From assembly GCF_019083965.1 (NCBI RefSeq), contig NZ_JAHRCY010000012.1:124001-188000 (forward strand): 64,000 nt of DNA, read 5' to 3'. A program made the position numbers and the translations under genes. Below the pieces are notes generated by a model. It was not told the origin of the DNA, ran no database searches, and worked only from the letters and a program-made list of their open reading frames with translations. The first letter of the stretch is position 1, and each line of letters starts with the position of its first letter. Origin of the DNA: Catellatospora tritici. GTDB lineage: Bacteria > Actinomycetota > Actinomycetes > Mycobacteriales > Micromonosporaceae. Shown here in pieces: positions 50,626-58,099 of the stretch.

Positions 50626-50693
50626 CGTGCAGTTTCGCTGAAATTGCACGAATTACCGGTCGCTTTCGTGCAGTTTCGCCGAAACTGCACGAA
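50626..50693. repeat. Two CGTGCAGTTTC hairpin repeats
   Basis: Hairpin 1 (50626-50650) has 11-bp arms CGTGCAGTTTC with one wobble; hairpin 2 (50665-50693) has perfect 13-bp arms TTCGTGCAGTTTC, each with a three-base loop. They lie 14 bases apart in the 313-base gap between the acyl-CoA dehydrogenase and EAL genes. A related element occurs at 63177-63226, so this is a dispersed repeat family. Confidence 0.75.
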
Positions 50694-50778
50694 CCCCCCA
50701 CTACCCTGGGACACGAACCTGGCAAGAAAGATCAACAATGTCGTCGACAGGGCGGATACGCCCCCTGGGGAGTCGTCT

Positions 50779-52020
50779 ATGGCCGACGGTCGTTCCTCCG
50801 AGGCCGAGTTCGACGCGGTGATCTCCCGCGCCGCGCTCTATCCGGTGTTCCAGCCCGTCGTGGACCTGAGCACCGGCGACACCGTCGGCTACGAGGCCCT
50901 GATCCGCGGACCGTCCGGCACCGCCTTCGCCACCCCGGAGCGACTGTTCCGGCAGGGCGCCAAGGCGGGACGGCTGGCCGAACTGGACTGGATCTGCCGC
51001 GCCGCGGTGTGCCGGGCCGCCATCGCCTCCTGCCTGCCGCCGCACATACCGCTGTTCGTCAACACCGAGCCGGCGGCGCTGCGCACCCCGGCCCCGGCCC
51101 AGCTCGCCGAGACGTTCCAGGCCGCGGCGCGGCAACTGCAGGTCGTGGTCGAGATCTCGGCCCGGTCGCTGGCCGAGGATCCGGCCGGGCTGCTGGCGGC
51201 GATCTCCGGGGTACGCGAATCGGGCCTGCGCGTGGTGTTGGAGGACGTCGGCGACGACAGCGCGCTGGCCATGCTGCCGCTGCTCAGCCCCGACGTGATC
51301 AAGTTCGACCGGGCGATCGTCCAGGACCGCACCACGCCGACGGTCTCGGCCGTGGTCAACGCGGTGCTCGCCGAGGCCGAACGCACCGGGGCGACGGTGG
51401 TGGCCGAGGGCATCGAGTCCGAGCAGCACCTGGCGACAGCCCGCTCGATGGGCGCGACGCTGGGCCAGGGCTGGTTCTTCGGTCGGCCCGAGCCGTTGCC
51501 GGACGAACTGCCGGCGCAGGGCCCCGAGCTGTCACGAGTGCCGGTGGGCGAGGCGGTCCGCACTCCGTACGAGGCAGCCGCCGCGCAGCGGCCCGTTCAC
51601 CGCGCCGACCGCGACACGCTCTACCACCTCAGCCGGCACCTGGAGAACCAGTTCCCACGGCTGACCGAGCCACCCGTGCTGCTGGCCGCGTTCCAGCAGG
51701 CCGACCGCTTCGACCAGCCGACCCGCGACCGGTACGCACCGCTGGCCGAACGATCGGCGTTGACCGCCGTGTTCGCCCGGGACCTCGCCGACTCGCTCGG
51801 CGACGACATCAGCGGCATCCCACTGACCGACGACGACCCGCTCACCCGCGAGTGGACGGTGATCATGCTGGGTGCCCACTTCGCGGGCGGCCTGTTCGCC
51901 ACCGAGCGTGACGAAGGTTCGTACGACTACGTGCTCACCTACGACCGCCGCCTGGTGGTAGAGGCGGCCCAGCCGCTGCTGCGGCGGATGCTGCCCGCGC
52001 GGCCGCAGACGTTCTGGTGA
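50779..52020 (+). CDS. EAL-DICT protein, probable c-di-GMP phosphodiesterase or sensor
   Basis: The 413-residue protein begins with an EAL domain (about 8-245) and ends with a DICT-type sensory domain (about 275-405). In the EAL part, E39-A40-L41, Asn95, Glu125, Lys175 and the AEGIES glutamates (210, 213) are conserved, but the usual DDFGTG metal pair reads EDVGDD (Glu156-Asp157), a conservative Asp-to-Glu change that may reduce or alter hydrolysis. There is no membrane span. ATG 50779 follows GGGGAG. The DICT domain commonly accompanies EAL or GGDEF domains and may receive light or redox signals. Confidence 0.88.
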   Translation: MADGRSSEAEFDAVISRAALYPVFQPVVDLSTGDTVGYEALIRGPSGTAFATPERLFRQGAKAGRLAELDWICRAAVCRAAIASCLPPHIPLFVNTEPAALRTPAPAQLAETFQAAARQLQVVVEISARSLAEDPAGLLAAISGVRESGLRVVLEDVGDDSALAMLPLLSPDVIKFDRAIVQDRTTPTVSAVVNAVLAEAERTGATVVAEGIESEQHLATARSMGATLGQGWFFGRPEPLPDELPAQGPELSRVPVGEAVRTPYEAAAAQRPVHRADRDTLYHLSRHLENQFPRLTEPPVLLAAFQQADRFDQPTRDRYAPLAERSALTAVFARDLADSLGDDISGIPLTDDDPLTREWTVIMLGAHFAGGLFATERDEGSYDYVLTYDRRLVVEAAQPLLRRMLPARPQTFW

Positions 52021-52023
52021 GTG

Positions 52024-52809
52024 TCAGGCGGCCGCCTCGGCCATGGTGCGACCGGTCTCCAGCAGGGTCTTGAGGTCCGACAGCAGATGCGGCCAGCCCT
52101 GGCTGACCATGTCGGGCAGCGGGCTGCCGGGGGCGAACCCGTCGTGCACCAGGGTCAGCTTCACCAGGTCGCCGACCCGTTCCAGGTCGAACGTGACCTT
52201 GGAGCGGGGCTCGGCGGCGAGCTGCGCACGCAGGTCCTCATCCAGGTCGACCGACTTGGCGAACTCGGGCGTGAAGGTGTGGAAGGTGTAGCTGAGCCGA
52301 CGGTACGGCTCGGCCTCCAGGACGACCTGCTCCGGGTGGGCCATGACCACGCCGAGCCGCTCCCAGGTCATGGTCGAGCCGGGCTGCCAGTCGGTGGTGA
52401 AGGTGACCTGCCAGTACCGGGTGGTGAAGGCCGGGTCGGTCAGCGCCTGCCACAGCCGCTGTGGCGTGGTGCGGATGAAAGTGGTGTACACGAACTCGTT
52501 CATGTGGTGCTCCAATGCCGTCTTCAGGTCCGCGAGCACGTGGACCCGGCCGCGGTGATAGCGGTCTATCCAGCGGTCGGCGATGGCGTTGATCGGCTCG
52601 GCGTTGAGGTAGTGCAGCTTCTCCCGTCCCCGCCACACGGTGGTGACGAGGTTCGCCGCCTCCAGCACGGCCAGGTGTTTGCTCACCGACTGCCGGGCCA
52701 TCTCCTGCCCCGCGCACAGCTCGCGCAGCGTCTGCCCGTTGCGGGCGTTGAGGCTGTCCAGCAGTGCGCGGCGGCTGGGGTCGGCCAGCGCCTTGAACAC
52801 GTCGTCCAT
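52024..52809 (-). CDS. ArsR-type HTH fused to an SRPBCC/AHSA1 domain
   Basis: This 261-residue fusion has an ArsR winged helix (about 1-90: VFKALADPSRRALLDSLNARNG...MARQSVSKHLAVLEAANLV) and a C-terminal START/AHSA1 ligand pocket (about 115-255: VYTTFIRTTPQRLWQALTDP...LSDLKTLLETG). The metal-binding cysteines of classical ArsR are absent, so the SRPBCC domain is probably the sensor, binding a hydrophobic ligand. Two palindromes immediately upstream, one touching the start region, indicate autoregulation. ATG 52809 is preferred; upstream in-frame codons come from the operator itself. Confidence 0.85.
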   Translation of the reverse strand: MDDVFKALADPSRRALLDSLNARNGQTLRELCAGQEMARQSVSKHLAVLEAANLVTTVWRGREKLHYLNAEPINAIADRWIDRYHRGRVHVLADLKTALEHHMNEFVYTTFIRTTPQRLWQALTDPAFTTRYWQVTFTTDWQPGSTMTWERLGVVMAHPEQVVLEAEPYRRLSYTFHTFTPEFAKSVDLDEDLRAQLAAEPRSKVTFDLERVGDLVKLTLVHDGFAPGSPLPDMVSQGWPHLLSDLKTLLETGRTMAEAAA

Positions 52810-52818
52810 CGCCATCCC

Positions 52819-52871
52819 AACATGCAGCCGTCCGGCTGCATGTTGCCAGATTAAGCAGCCGTATGGCTGCA
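52819..52871. promoter_or_regulatory. Double GCAGCC operator of the ArsR-SRPBCC gene
   Basis: Site 1 (52819-52846) is a palindrome with perfect 13-bp arms around CATGCAGCCG-TC-CGGCTGCATG. Site 2 (52856-52871) is GCAGCC-GTAT-GGCTGC. Their centres are 31 bp apart, three helical turns, so two dimers could bind one face and also block the start codon at 52809. Confidence 0.75.
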
Positions 52872-52945
52872 TGTCAACTCGCCGGTCGCCTGAGCTGGTC
52901 GAACTGTCACGGACGGAGACCGCAACCGCCTAAAGTCGGCGGCAT

Positions 52946-53608
52946 ATGAGGGCCACCCACAGGCTGATGGGCCGCCACGCACCGGCGCTGCGCCGCGCCT
53001 TCCTGGGCGTCGGCGTCGGGATCGTCACGGCCCTGGCGGTCATGGCGGTCGCGAAGTGGCAGCTCGCCCTGGTCTGCGGCTGGGACGCCACCGCCCTGAC
53101 CTTCCTCGTCGCCATCTGGCCGATGGTGCTGACCTGCGACGCCCGCGCCACCGAGGAGATGGCCTCCCGCGAGGACGACACCCGCACCGCGGCCACGCTG
53201 GTGCTGCTGGCCGCGAGCATCGGCAGCATCCTGGGCGTCGCGGCGACCCTGCCGTCGGCCTCGCACGAACACGGACTGCGCAAGGGTGCGCTGATCGCGC
53301 TGGCCGTGCTGACGATCCTGTTGTCGTGGATCGTGGTCAACACCGTCTTCCTGCTGCGCTACGCCGACCTGCAGTACTCGCCGCGCAGCGACGGCATCGA
53401 CTTCGGCCCGAGCACCGGCGACCATCCCACCTATCTGGACTTCGCCTACGTCGCGTTCACCATCGGCATGACCTACCAGGTCTCGGACACCACCATCCGC
53501 GATCCGCGCATCCGGCGCACCATCATCGTGCACTCGCTGATCTCGTACCTGTTCGGCGTGGTGATCGTGGCGGGCGCGATCAACCTGTTCTCCGGGCTCA
53601 TCCGCTGA
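52946..53608 (+). CDS. DUF1345 membrane protein
   Basis: This 220-residue protein has five or six membrane helices and the DUF1345 signatures AIWPMVLTCDARATEEMASREDD and HPTYLDFAYVAFTIGMTYQVSDT, with the C-terminal RRTIIVHSLISYLFGVVIVAGAIN. The domain is related to ion-channel pore regions in profile and may transport ions, but its role is unknown. ATG 52946 is immediately upstream of the first helix. It is monocistronic and divergent from the ArsR-SRPBCC gene. Confidence 0.88.
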   Translation: MRATHRLMGRHAPALRRAFLGVGVGIVTALAVMAVAKWQLALVCGWDATALTFLVAIWPMVLTCDARATEEMASREDDTRTAATLVLLAASIGSILGVAATLPSASHEHGLRKGALIALAVLTILLSWIVVNTVFLLRYADLQYSPRSDGIDFGPSTGDHPTYLDFAYVAFTIGMTYQVSDTTIRDPRIRRTIIVHSLISYLFGVVIVAGAINLFSGLIR

Positions 53609-53669
53609 GCTGTCGGCATGGCGTCTCGGCGGCGGGCGGGCGCGGACAGCGGCCATAGCATCGACGGGT

Positions 53670-54155
53670 ATGAGGCTCAGAATCGCCCTCGCCACCGCCG
53701 CCGCGGTGCTCGTCTCGATCTTCGTGGCGCCCGCCGCCGCCAACGCCGCACCCGACTCCATCGCCTGCTCGGCCGCGGGCAGCTACAGCAAGGTCATTGG
53801 AGGCACACCGACCACGTTCTGGCTGGTCGGCACGGTCGGCAGCTACCGCTACTGGCACGTCGTGCTGCCCTCGGGCGGCGAACTCTACTCACGCAGCTAC
53901 GTCGTCCGCTGCAGCGGCGACACCATCGCCTGGTCGGCCGATCTCACCCCGACCAGCGGCAACGCCGACCGCTGCCCCGGCACCACCTCCACCGTCCAGT
54001 ACCAGTACGTCGGCTCGCACACCGGCCTGGTGCCGTTCCTGTCCTGGTACCTGGAGTACGACTACCACTACTGGCACGTCAAGAGATGGGTCACCACCGG
54101 CACCTTCGGCCTGTGGGTCTACGACCACTCCGAGGTCGCCTCCTGCCTGACCTGA
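53670..54155 (+). CDS. Secreted protein of unknown function
   Basis: The 161-residue product has a signal peptide ending APAAANAAP and a mature, tyrosine- and tryptophan-rich domain with four cysteines (ACSAAG, VRCSG, DRCPG, ASCLT), likely forming two disulfides. The repeated aromatic pattern (RYWHVVLPSG, HYWHVKRWVTTG) suggests a small beta-sandwich. I recognise no family. It has its own promoter space; the following 82 bases hold no clear gene. Confidence 0.75.
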   Translation: MRLRIALATAAAVLVSIFVAPAAANAAPDSIACSAAGSYSKVIGGTPTTFWLVGTVGSYRYWHVVLPSGGELYSRSYVVRCSGDTIAWSADLTPTSGNADRCPGTTSTVQYQYVGSHTGLVPFLSWYLEYDYHYWHVKRWVTTGTFGLWVYDHSEVASCLT

Positions 54156-54237
54156 CCCACGACCGGTGCCCCAGCCCCAGCCCGGCGGCATCGCCATTCA
54201 CGTTTGGGCGGCCGCCCGGCAGGGGAAATCACAGTCG

Positions 54238-55320
54238 GTGACGAACCGACGCCGGATCACCCCGGGTGATGTCTTCGGCTGGGCGGTCGCGGCCGCTTGC
54301 GGGGTCGCGCTCGTCGGGCTTGGCCTGGCCGCGATCTGGGCGGTGCGCGGCATCCTGATCCTGGTGCTGGTCTCACTGTTCGTGGCGGTGAGCCTCGACC
54401 CGGCGGTGAGATGGCTGGTCCGACACCACCTCCGCCGCCCGTACGCCGTGACCATCATCCTGCTCGCCGTCCTGAGCCTGATCGGCCTGCTGTTCGCCGG
54501 CATCGGACCGCCCCTGGCACACCAGGCTGGACAGCTCACCAGCGACCTACCCGGCTACATCGACAGTCTCGACGAGCGGTCCCGGGCCTTCCAGGAACTC
54601 AGCGCCCGCTACGGCCTCGGCAACCGGCTCAACGAACTCGCCGCGTCGGTGCCCGAGCGAGTCGGCACCAGCCTGCTGAGCCTGTTCCAGACGTTCCTCG
54701 GCGGGCTGGCCGCCGCGCTGACGGTGCTGGTGCTGTCGCTGTACTTCCTGGCCGACATGCCTCGGCTGCGCCGCCGCGTCCAGCTCCTGGCGCCCGACCG
54801 CTACCGCGAGCGCACCCGGCGCATCGTCGACACGGCGGTGGACAAGGTCGGCTCGTACATGATCGGGAATCTGTTCATCTCCCTCATCGCCGGCATCGTC
54901 GCCTACATCGGCCTGGTGCTGCTGAAGATCCCGTTCGCGTTGCCGCTGGCACTGATCGTGGCGGTCACCGACCTGATCCCGCTCATCGGCGCGACCCTGG
55001 GCACCGCCGTCTGCGGAATCGTCGCCGCGATCGCCTCGGACGTGTGGCCCGCGGCGGTCGGGATCGTCGTGTGGCTGCTGGTGTACCAGCAGGCCGAGAA
55101 CTACTGGATCGTGCCCCGGGTGATGCGGCAGAGCCTGGACATGCCCGGACTGGCGGTGCTGCTCGCCAGCCTGCTCGGGGCGGGTCTGCTGGGCCTGGTC
55201 GGGGCGCTGATGGCGATCCCGATCGCGGCTACCGTCAGAGCCGTCCTCGTCGAGCTGCGCACCCCGTTGCCACCGGAGCACCTACCCGCCCAGGCCGACC
55301 CGCGGGACAGCCCGCCGTAG
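54238..55320 (+). CDS. AI-2E-family transporter-like membrane protein
   Basis: From GTG 54238 the product has 360 residues and about eight spans arranged as in the PerM/AI-2E exporter family: SLFVAVSLDPAVRWLVRHH near the start, a soluble middle segment with DLPGYIDSLDERSRAFQEL, then FISLIAGIVAYIGLVLLKIPFALPLALI, DLIPLIGATLGT and QQAENYWIVPRVM. Substrates of these proteins are rarely known and AI-2 should not be assumed. The ribosome-binding site GGGGAAAT is distant, so upstream GTG 54166 is possible. It ends four bases from the convergent GGDEF gene. Confidence 0.87.
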   Translation: MTNRRRITPGDVFGWAVAAACGVALVGLGLAAIWAVRGILILVLVSLFVAVSLDPAVRWLVRHHLRRPYAVTIILLAVLSLIGLLFAGIGPPLAHQAGQLTSDLPGYIDSLDERSRAFQELSARYGLGNRLNELAASVPERVGTSLLSLFQTFLGGLAAALTVLVLSLYFLADMPRLRRRVQLLAPDRYRERTRRIVDTAVDKVGSYMIGNLFISLIAGIVAYIGLVLLKIPFALPLALIVAVTDLIPLIGATLGTAVCGIVAAIASDVWPAAVGIVVWLLVYQQAENYWIVPRVMRQSLDMPGLAVLLASLLGAGLLGLVGALMAIPIAATVRAVLVELRTPLPPEHLPAQADPRDSPP

Positions 55321-55323
55321 GGC

Positions 55324-56697
55324 TCAGGACGCCAGTCGTACCTCGACCTGCTCGTCCTGCTTGGCCAGGTACATCGCCTCGTCGGCGCGGCGCAGGGTCG
55401 CCTCGGCGGGCTCCCCCGGGCGACGCATGGCCACCCCGACACTGATGCCGTGCCCCACCTGACGCGCGGCGGCCGTCAGCCGCCGGGCGATCCGCACCGC
55501 CTCTGTCTCGTCGGGCACCTCCAGCACCGCGACGAACTCGTCGCCGCCGACCCGGAACACCTCGTCCCCGGCCCGCAGGGCCTCGCGCAGCCCCTCGGCG
55601 AGTCTGATCAGCAGCTGATCTCCGGCGGCGTGACCCAGGGTGTCGTTGACCTTCTTGAAGTTGTCGACGTCCATCACCAACAGCGCGGTGTGCCCAGCGC
55701 TGGCCGAGGCGAGCCGCTCCGTGAACGGCCCCAGATGCGGCAGGCCGGTCAGCGGGTCCGACTCGGCTTTGTCCTTGAGGCGGGCCAGGCGGTACAGGCG
55801 CTCATAGCACATCGCGGCGTTGGCCATGAGCAGCTCCAGCACGCTCAAGACAGCCGGGTCGACGCGTACCGCTAGCTGGTCCATCACCAGCATGGCCGCG
55901 TCGGCGAGCGGGATGGACCCGTCGGTGCCCCGGACCGGCACCGCAATGAGGGTGCGCACACCGGCTTCGAGCAGCGGCTCGAACCCCCGGGCGTCGAGCA
56001 GGTCCGGATCGCCCTGAGTCTGCGAGGAGCCGTGTCGGCAGACGGCGTCGATCATGTCGGACAGGTTGCGCCGATCGAGTCGGGCCAGTTGCTCCGGCAG
56101 CGACGCGGTGCCGGGAACCGTGTAGCTCATGCCCATGGCCAGGTCCGGCACCCGCCACATGCTGGTGTCGGCGGCACGCCGCACCAGCAGTGCCGCGCTG
56201 GAAAGTCCGGCGGTCTCCACAGCCGCCCGACACGCCAGGTTGCCGAGTTCGCGCCGGTCCCCGGTGGCGGCGAAGCCGAGCGTATCGCGCAGCAGACGCT
56301 CGGCCAGGGACTCGGCGGGCGGGCCGCCGAGTTCGGTGATGCGCGCGCCCAGGCACAGGCCGATGTCGGTCAGGCGGGCGCACCATTCGCCGAGCCCCGG
56401 CACGAGCCGGTCAAACTCCACGTTGAGCACACCGATCGTGGCACGCGAAGGGCAGGTGATCGGGGCGCACACCACGGAGCCGACGGGGCGCCGTTGGTGC
56501 AGACCCGAGTACTCGATGGACGCGTCGCCGATCGACACGGTCCGGCCGGTGGCCAGAACCCGGCCCACGATGCCGTAGTGCACCGGCACGGCGTGCGGGG
56601 CCTGCCATGCCCCGCCGGTCGCCACCAAGGCCAGCTGGCCACCGCTCAGGAGCAGGACGTCGACCGGGGCACGGGCGTGTGCGTGGAGCACCGACAC
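55324..56697 (-). CDS. GAF-GGDEF diguanylate cyclase
   Basis: The protein has an N-terminal GAF-like domain (about 1-120), a second sensor region (about 140-310) and a C-terminal GGDEF domain with the intact GGDEF motif (about 384-388) and an RAGD inhibitory site five residues before it, so active, product-inhibited c-di-GMP synthesis is predicted. From GTG 56697 it has 457 residues, but homology-like sequence (DVIDEIAAAIADCDSAARAC) continues in frame to an ATC at 56775 preceded by GAGGGGAG, with no ATG, GTG or TTG in between and a stop just upstream. The real start may be that ATC. Confidence 0.87.
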   Translation of the reverse strand: MSVLHAHARAPVDVLLLSGGQLALVATGGAWQAPHAVPVHYGIVGRVLATGRTVSIGDASIEYSGLHQRRPVGSVVCAPITCPSRATIGVLNVEFDRLVPGLGEWCARLTDIGLCLGARITELGGPPAESLAERLLRDTLGFAATGDRRELGNLACRAAVETAGLSSAALLVRRAADTSMWRVPDLAMGMSYTVPGTASLPEQLARLDRRNLSDMIDAVCRHGSSQTQGDPDLLDARGFEPLLEAGVRTLIAVPVRGTDGSIPLADAAMLVMDQLAVRVDPAVLSVLELLMANAAMCYERLYRLARLKDKAESDPLTGLPHLGPFTERLASASAGHTALLVMDVDNFKKVNDTLGHAAGDQLLIRLAEGLREALRAGDEVFRVGGDEFVAVLEVPDETEAVRIARRLTAAARQVGHGISVGVAMRRPGEPAEATLRRADEAMYLAKQDEQVEVRLAS

Positions 56698-56870
56698 GAC
56701 CGTGTTGCAGGCGCGCGCGGCCGAGTCGCAGTCGGCTATGGCCGCGGCGATCTCGTCGATGACGTCCGGGCCGATCTTGGCTCCCCTCGCCTGTTTACCG
56801 GGCGATTCATACCCTTGATCATGTTACGCCCGTTCAGCCGCATCCGGCCCGACTTCCCGCGCCGCGTTGG

Positions 56871-57254
56871 TCAGCTCGGCGGCGCGGCCGCCAACGCGGC
56901 CGCGTCCACCAGCAGGCGCATGAAGTCGTCGAGCCGCCGTTCGGCCAGCGCCAGCTCCGCGTCGAGATTCGGGTGCGCCTGATAGAGCACCTGGTCGGAC
57001 CAGAAGTCGTCGGTCAGGTCACCCAGTGCGCGCAGGTTGCCCTCGTCGATGGTGGCCTGGCACGCCGTCGCCAGGCGACCGAGGCCGGCGAGCGCCAGCA
57101 GGACACGTTCCATCCGTTCGACCGCGAAGCGAACCCGGCACAGCCGGTGGGTCAGATCGGTGCCGCGGCGGATGACGTCGATCTCGGCATGCAGGGCCGC
57201 GGCAAGCTCCCGTTCACGTTCGTCCCATACCACACTGCCGTACATATAGGTCAT
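56871..57254 (-). CDS. Hypothetical helical protein
   Basis: This 127-residue soluble protein is almost entirely predicted helix (RERELAAALHAEIDVIRRG, VERMERVLLALAGLGRLATA, LDAELALAERRLDDFMRLLVDAAALA). It has no motif, membrane span or signal that I can name. Good codon usage and position support it being real. It lies about 100 bases upstream of the GGDEF gene in the same direction and could be its partner. ATG 57254 or 57245 are both possible starts. The 257-base gap to the next gene has no convincing coding sequence. Confidence 0.6.
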   Translation of the reverse strand: MTYMYGSVVWDERERELAAALHAEIDVIRRGTDLTHRLCRVRFAVERMERVLLALAGLGRLATACQATIDEGNLRALGDLTDDFWSDQVLYQAHPNLDAELALAERRLDDFMRLLVDAAALAAAPPS

Positions 57255-57511
57255 TATCGGCGGGTATCGCGTCAGCTCCGGTTGCCGCGCCCGATGTGTT
57301 CACGCAGGTGACATAGGCGATCGCACGCCGTTCGTCGATCAGGAAGCCGGGACCACGACACACCGCCGAACCGTGCCACAGGTTCATGATCGACCGAGCC
57401 CAGTTGGGCGCCGACGCTGCGCACGCCCCAGCGCCATGCCCGCCGCCCACCCGTCGAACATCGTCCACACGGGCTTGAAGATCACGGGATGGCGGTCATG
57501 GCGTCGGGCGG

Positions 57512-57970
57512 TCAGCGGGCGGATGGGGTCGGTGTCGGCTGTTGTGGAGCCGGTTGCTGCGGGGCGGGCTGCTGGGGTGCCGGCGGCACCTGCGGGGCCT
57601 GCGGGTTGGGCGGCATCCGCCAGCCGGGCTCGCCCGGGTAGCCGGGGTAGCCGGGGCCGCCGGGGTAGCCGGGCTGTCCCGGGTAGCCGGGGCCGCGCCG
57701 GTCGTCGTCGTACCGGTCGCGGTTGTGGTGGCGATAGTCGCCTCGGTCGCGGTCGTAGCCGCCGTGCATGTGCGCGGCCGCGCCGATCAGGCAGCCGCCC
57801 AGCAAACAGCCGAGCACGAGCCCGACCAGACCCGCCAGAACCGCGGGCAGCGCCCAGTGTCGATGGATCGGCGCCGGCGCCACCGCGGCCACCGGCGGTG
57901 CGGGTGGCGGAGGCGGTGCCGGTGGCACCGGGCCCGGCACGACCTCAGGTTCGTCAACGGAGTCAGCCAT
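57512..57970 (-). CDS. Proline/glycine-rich single-pass membrane protein
   Basis: The 152-residue product has a cytoplasmic proline-rich start (VVPGPVPPAPPPPPAPP), one membrane helix (ALPAVLAGLVGLVLGCLLGG), then a region rich in Asp, Arg and His, and tandem GYPG units (PGQPGYPGGPGYPGYPGEPG) before a QPAPQQPAPQQPTP tail. Such low-complexity proteins occur widely in actinomycetes near the membrane. No function is known. ATG 57970 begins the conserved-looking MADSVDEPE; longer frames upstream look non-coding. Confidence 0.72.
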   Translation of the reverse strand: MADSVDEPEVVPGPVPPAPPPPPAPPVAAVAPAPIHRHWALPAVLAGLVGLVLGCLLGGCLIGAAAHMHGGYDRDRGDYRHHNRDRYDDDRRGPGYPGQPGYPGGPGYPGYPGEPGWRMPPNPQAPQVPPAPQQPAPQQPAPQQPTPTPSAR

Positions 57971-58099
57971 TCCCACAGCATCGTCCCCGAACCTGGGAAC
58001 CGGCCGCCAACCGGCGAATCCGCCGCCGTGGCGGCGAAAACCGTGGCCTCGCATCCGGACTTCCGGGCCCAAGGCCGATGACCCGGCACGGACTCCCCG

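Noticed and set aside
52809..52872. N-terminal extension MQPYGCLIWQHAAGR of the ArsR-SRPBCC protein
   Set aside because: These codons are the translation of two operator palindromes; the conserved HTH starts after 52809.
57214..57468. An 84-codon minus-strand frame upstream of the helical hypothetical gene
   Set aside because: It overlaps that gene's start, lacks a ribosome-binding site and shows no family. It is probably leader sequence.
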